DNA from: Spirosoma sp.
GTDB lineage: Bacteria; Bacteroidota; Bacteroidia; Cytophagales; Spirosomataceae
Length of the DNA: 6,583 nt
Assembly: GCA_025351545.1 (NCBI GenBank)
Contig: JANXVQ010000547.1
Span: 1 to 6,583 of the forward strand
Direction of reading: 5' to 3'
Under the pieces are notes generated by a model. The model did not search any database. It saw only the letters and a list, made by a program, of their open reading frames with translations, and was not told the origin of the DNA. Below are positions 5,676-6,583 of this stretch, one piece after another; position 1 is the stretch's first letter; the number at the start of each line of letters is the position of its first letter. A program made the position numbers and the translations under genes.

Positions 5676-6509
5676 TTAATAATGGGCTGCGAAATTCTGC
5701 TGAATGCTCAGGCCGATTTCGTCAATGTTGTAGGTCAATGTGTCAATCCGGCTAGTAAAGTAGCTGTACATAATGGTTGCAATAGCTGCTGTACCGATAC
5801 CAAGGGCCGTGTTTACAAGGGCTTCTGAAATACCTGTTGACAGGGCACCTGTGTCAGGCTGACCCGTAGCACCCATAGCTGCGAAGGCCCGAATCATACC
5901 AAGTACCGTTCCAAGCAGGGCGATCAGTGTAGAAACCGAAGCCAGCGTTGCAATGATCGTCAGGTTTTTTTCCAGCATTGGCAATTCCAGCGTAGTGGCT
6001 TCTTCAACTTCTTTCTGAAGAGCTACCAGCTTCTGCTCTTTGTCTAATTGGGTATCGTTAGCCAACTGCTGATACTTTACCAACGCTGTTTTTACAACGT
6101 TACCAATTGAACCTTTCTGACGGTCACATTCCTGAATAGCGGCAGCAACTTCGTTGCGGTCAAGCTGTCCTTTAATTTTCCGTACAAAATCATCAATTGA
6201 GCCAGAACCATTTGCACGGCCGATTGTAATGAAACGCTCAATCGAAAATACCAGTACCGTTAGAAAACAGGTAAACAGAATTGGTACGATAAATCCGCCT
6301 TTGTAGACAGTACCGAAGTAGTCACCAGGAATTGGTTCTTTCGTATTGTCGCCTTCCTGGAAGTGGCTGCCATCACCGAAGACAAACATGTACGTCAGAA
6401 TACCGATCAGCAACAGGATTGGAATTACAAGTGCCGGATTAAGACCACCTGACTTCTTTTTTGGTGCCGATGCTTTGGCGGGTGCTGGAGAAGGAGTTTG
6501 TGTTTTCAT
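5676..6509 (-). CDS. exbB: ExbB/TolQ/MotA-family motor ring protein
   Basis: ExbB forms the inner-membrane pentameric ring around ExbD that converts the proton gradient into motion for TonB. The 277-residue product has a Pro/Ala/Lys-rich N-terminus (MKTQTPSPAPAKASAPKKK), an extra helix (about 25-45), then three helices matching the E. coli set: about 72-93, 182-208 and 226-252. Family motifs are clear: ALLGTVLGMIRAFAAM (197-212) with Thr201, and GISEALVNTALGIGT (226-240) with Glu229 and Thr234, matching the conserved channel threonines and glutamate of ExbB. The cytoplasmic stretch 94-180 is helical and charged. The additional first helix, common in Bacteroidota ExbB as I recall, puts the N-terminus in the cytoplasm, in line with its lysines. 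It heads the operon; the upstream 74 bases hold a dyad and a near-consensus -7 element. No Shine-Dalgarno sequence is seen. Confidence 0.97.
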   Translation of the reverse strand: MKTQTPSPAPAKASAPKKKSGGLNPALVIPILLLIGILTYMFVFGDGSHFQEGDNTKEPIPGDYFGTVYKGGFIVPILFTCFLTVLVFSIERFITIGRANGSGSIDDFVRKIKGQLDRNEVAAAIQECDRQKGSIGNVVKTALVKYQQLANDTQLDKEQKLVALQKEVEEATTLELPMLEKNLTIIATLASVSTLIALLGTVLGMIRAFAAMGATGQPDTGALSTGISEALVNTALGIGTAAIATIMYSYFTSRIDTLTYNIDEIGLSIQQNFAAHY

Positions 6510-6545
6510 TGGAACTGGACTGTAGGGTTAAAAATTAAAAGTTGG

Positions 6546-6558
6546 TTTACCCGGTAAA
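6546..6558. promoter_or_regulatory. 13-bp dyad upstream of exbB, candidate operator
   Basis: TTTACC-C-GGTAAA is a perfect 6-bp inverted repeat around one base, ending 36 bases before the exbB start codon. It lies just downstream of the near-consensus -7 element at 6567-6574, a typical position for a repressor site in the start region. Its arms could also pair in RNA only poorly because the loop is one base, so a DNA-binding site is more likely than a hairpin. Confidence 0.35.
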
Positions 6559-6566
6559 AAAAGTGA

Positions 6567-6574
6567 AAAATTTA
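6567..6574 (-). promoter_or_regulatory. Near-consensus -7 element before exbB
   Basis: The minus strand reads TAAATTTT, seven of eight against TAnnTTTG (final G is T). The -33 element would fall beyond the window's right edge and cannot be checked. If used, the exbB leader would be about 50 bases and contain the dyad at 6546-6558. In AT-rich DNA such a match is easily found by chance. Confidence 0.22.
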
Positions 6575-6583
6575 GACTCTTTC

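Noticed and set aside
4445..6509. TolQ-TolR cell-division system instead of ExbB-ExbD
   Set aside because: The operon holds a TonB with a proline-rich spacer and TonB C-terminal domain, and no TolA, TolB or Pal.

Overview
The window looks like a chromosomal piece of a Bacteroidota bacterium, probably Cytophagia of the Spirosoma/Fibrella/Dyadobacter type. The phylum call rests on the TonB N-terminus (LDDIVFANRNKAYGAYDLRK, typical of Bacteroidota TonB proteins), two tandem exbD genes, no convincing Shine-Dalgarno sequence before any gene, and matches to the Bacteroidota -7 promoter element TAnnTTTG. The genus-level guess is from general resemblance only.

Right-hand part (6583 down to 2464, minus strand): a compact operon in the order exbB, exbD (first), exbD (second), tonB, a 73-codon two-helix membrane protein gene, and a PstS-like lipoprotein gene. 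Gaps are 12, 55, 4 and 5 bases, and the last pair overlaps by 8 bases, so the six genes are probably co-transcribed and partly translationally coupled. ExbB and the ExbDs form the proton-driven inner-membrane motor. TonB transmits its force to TonB-dependent (SusC-type) outer-membrane transporters. The small membrane protein and the PstS-like lipoprotein have no established role in this machinery, but their placement suggests one. A 13-bp dyad lies just upstream of exbB and could be an operator.

Middle part (967-2343, plus strand): a membrane-anchored SGNH/GDSL hydrolase-like gene pointing toward the operon. It is visibly AT-richer than the exb-tonB genes. It ends convergently with the PstS-like gene across a 120-base gap that holds a weak AT-rich hairpin.

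Left-hand part (1-596, minus strand): the 5' two hundred codons of an exported TPR-repeat protein that runs off the window. From memory, Bacteroidota loci of this kind often read exbB-exbD-exbD-tonB-pstS-TPR without a break. The SGNH gene with its AT-rich 370-base upstream region therefore looks like an insertion that split the TPR gene from its operon. That 370-base region (597-966) carries divergent promoter candidates, a 16-bp direct repeat with 20-bp spacing and three copies of TATATATTT, but no convincing gene.

No tRNA, rRNA, CRISPR array, insertion sequence or phage gene was seen. Nothing here is a clearly new system. The most unusual part is the Ton motor coupled to a non-canonical PstS-like lipoprotein and an unnamed two-helix protein.
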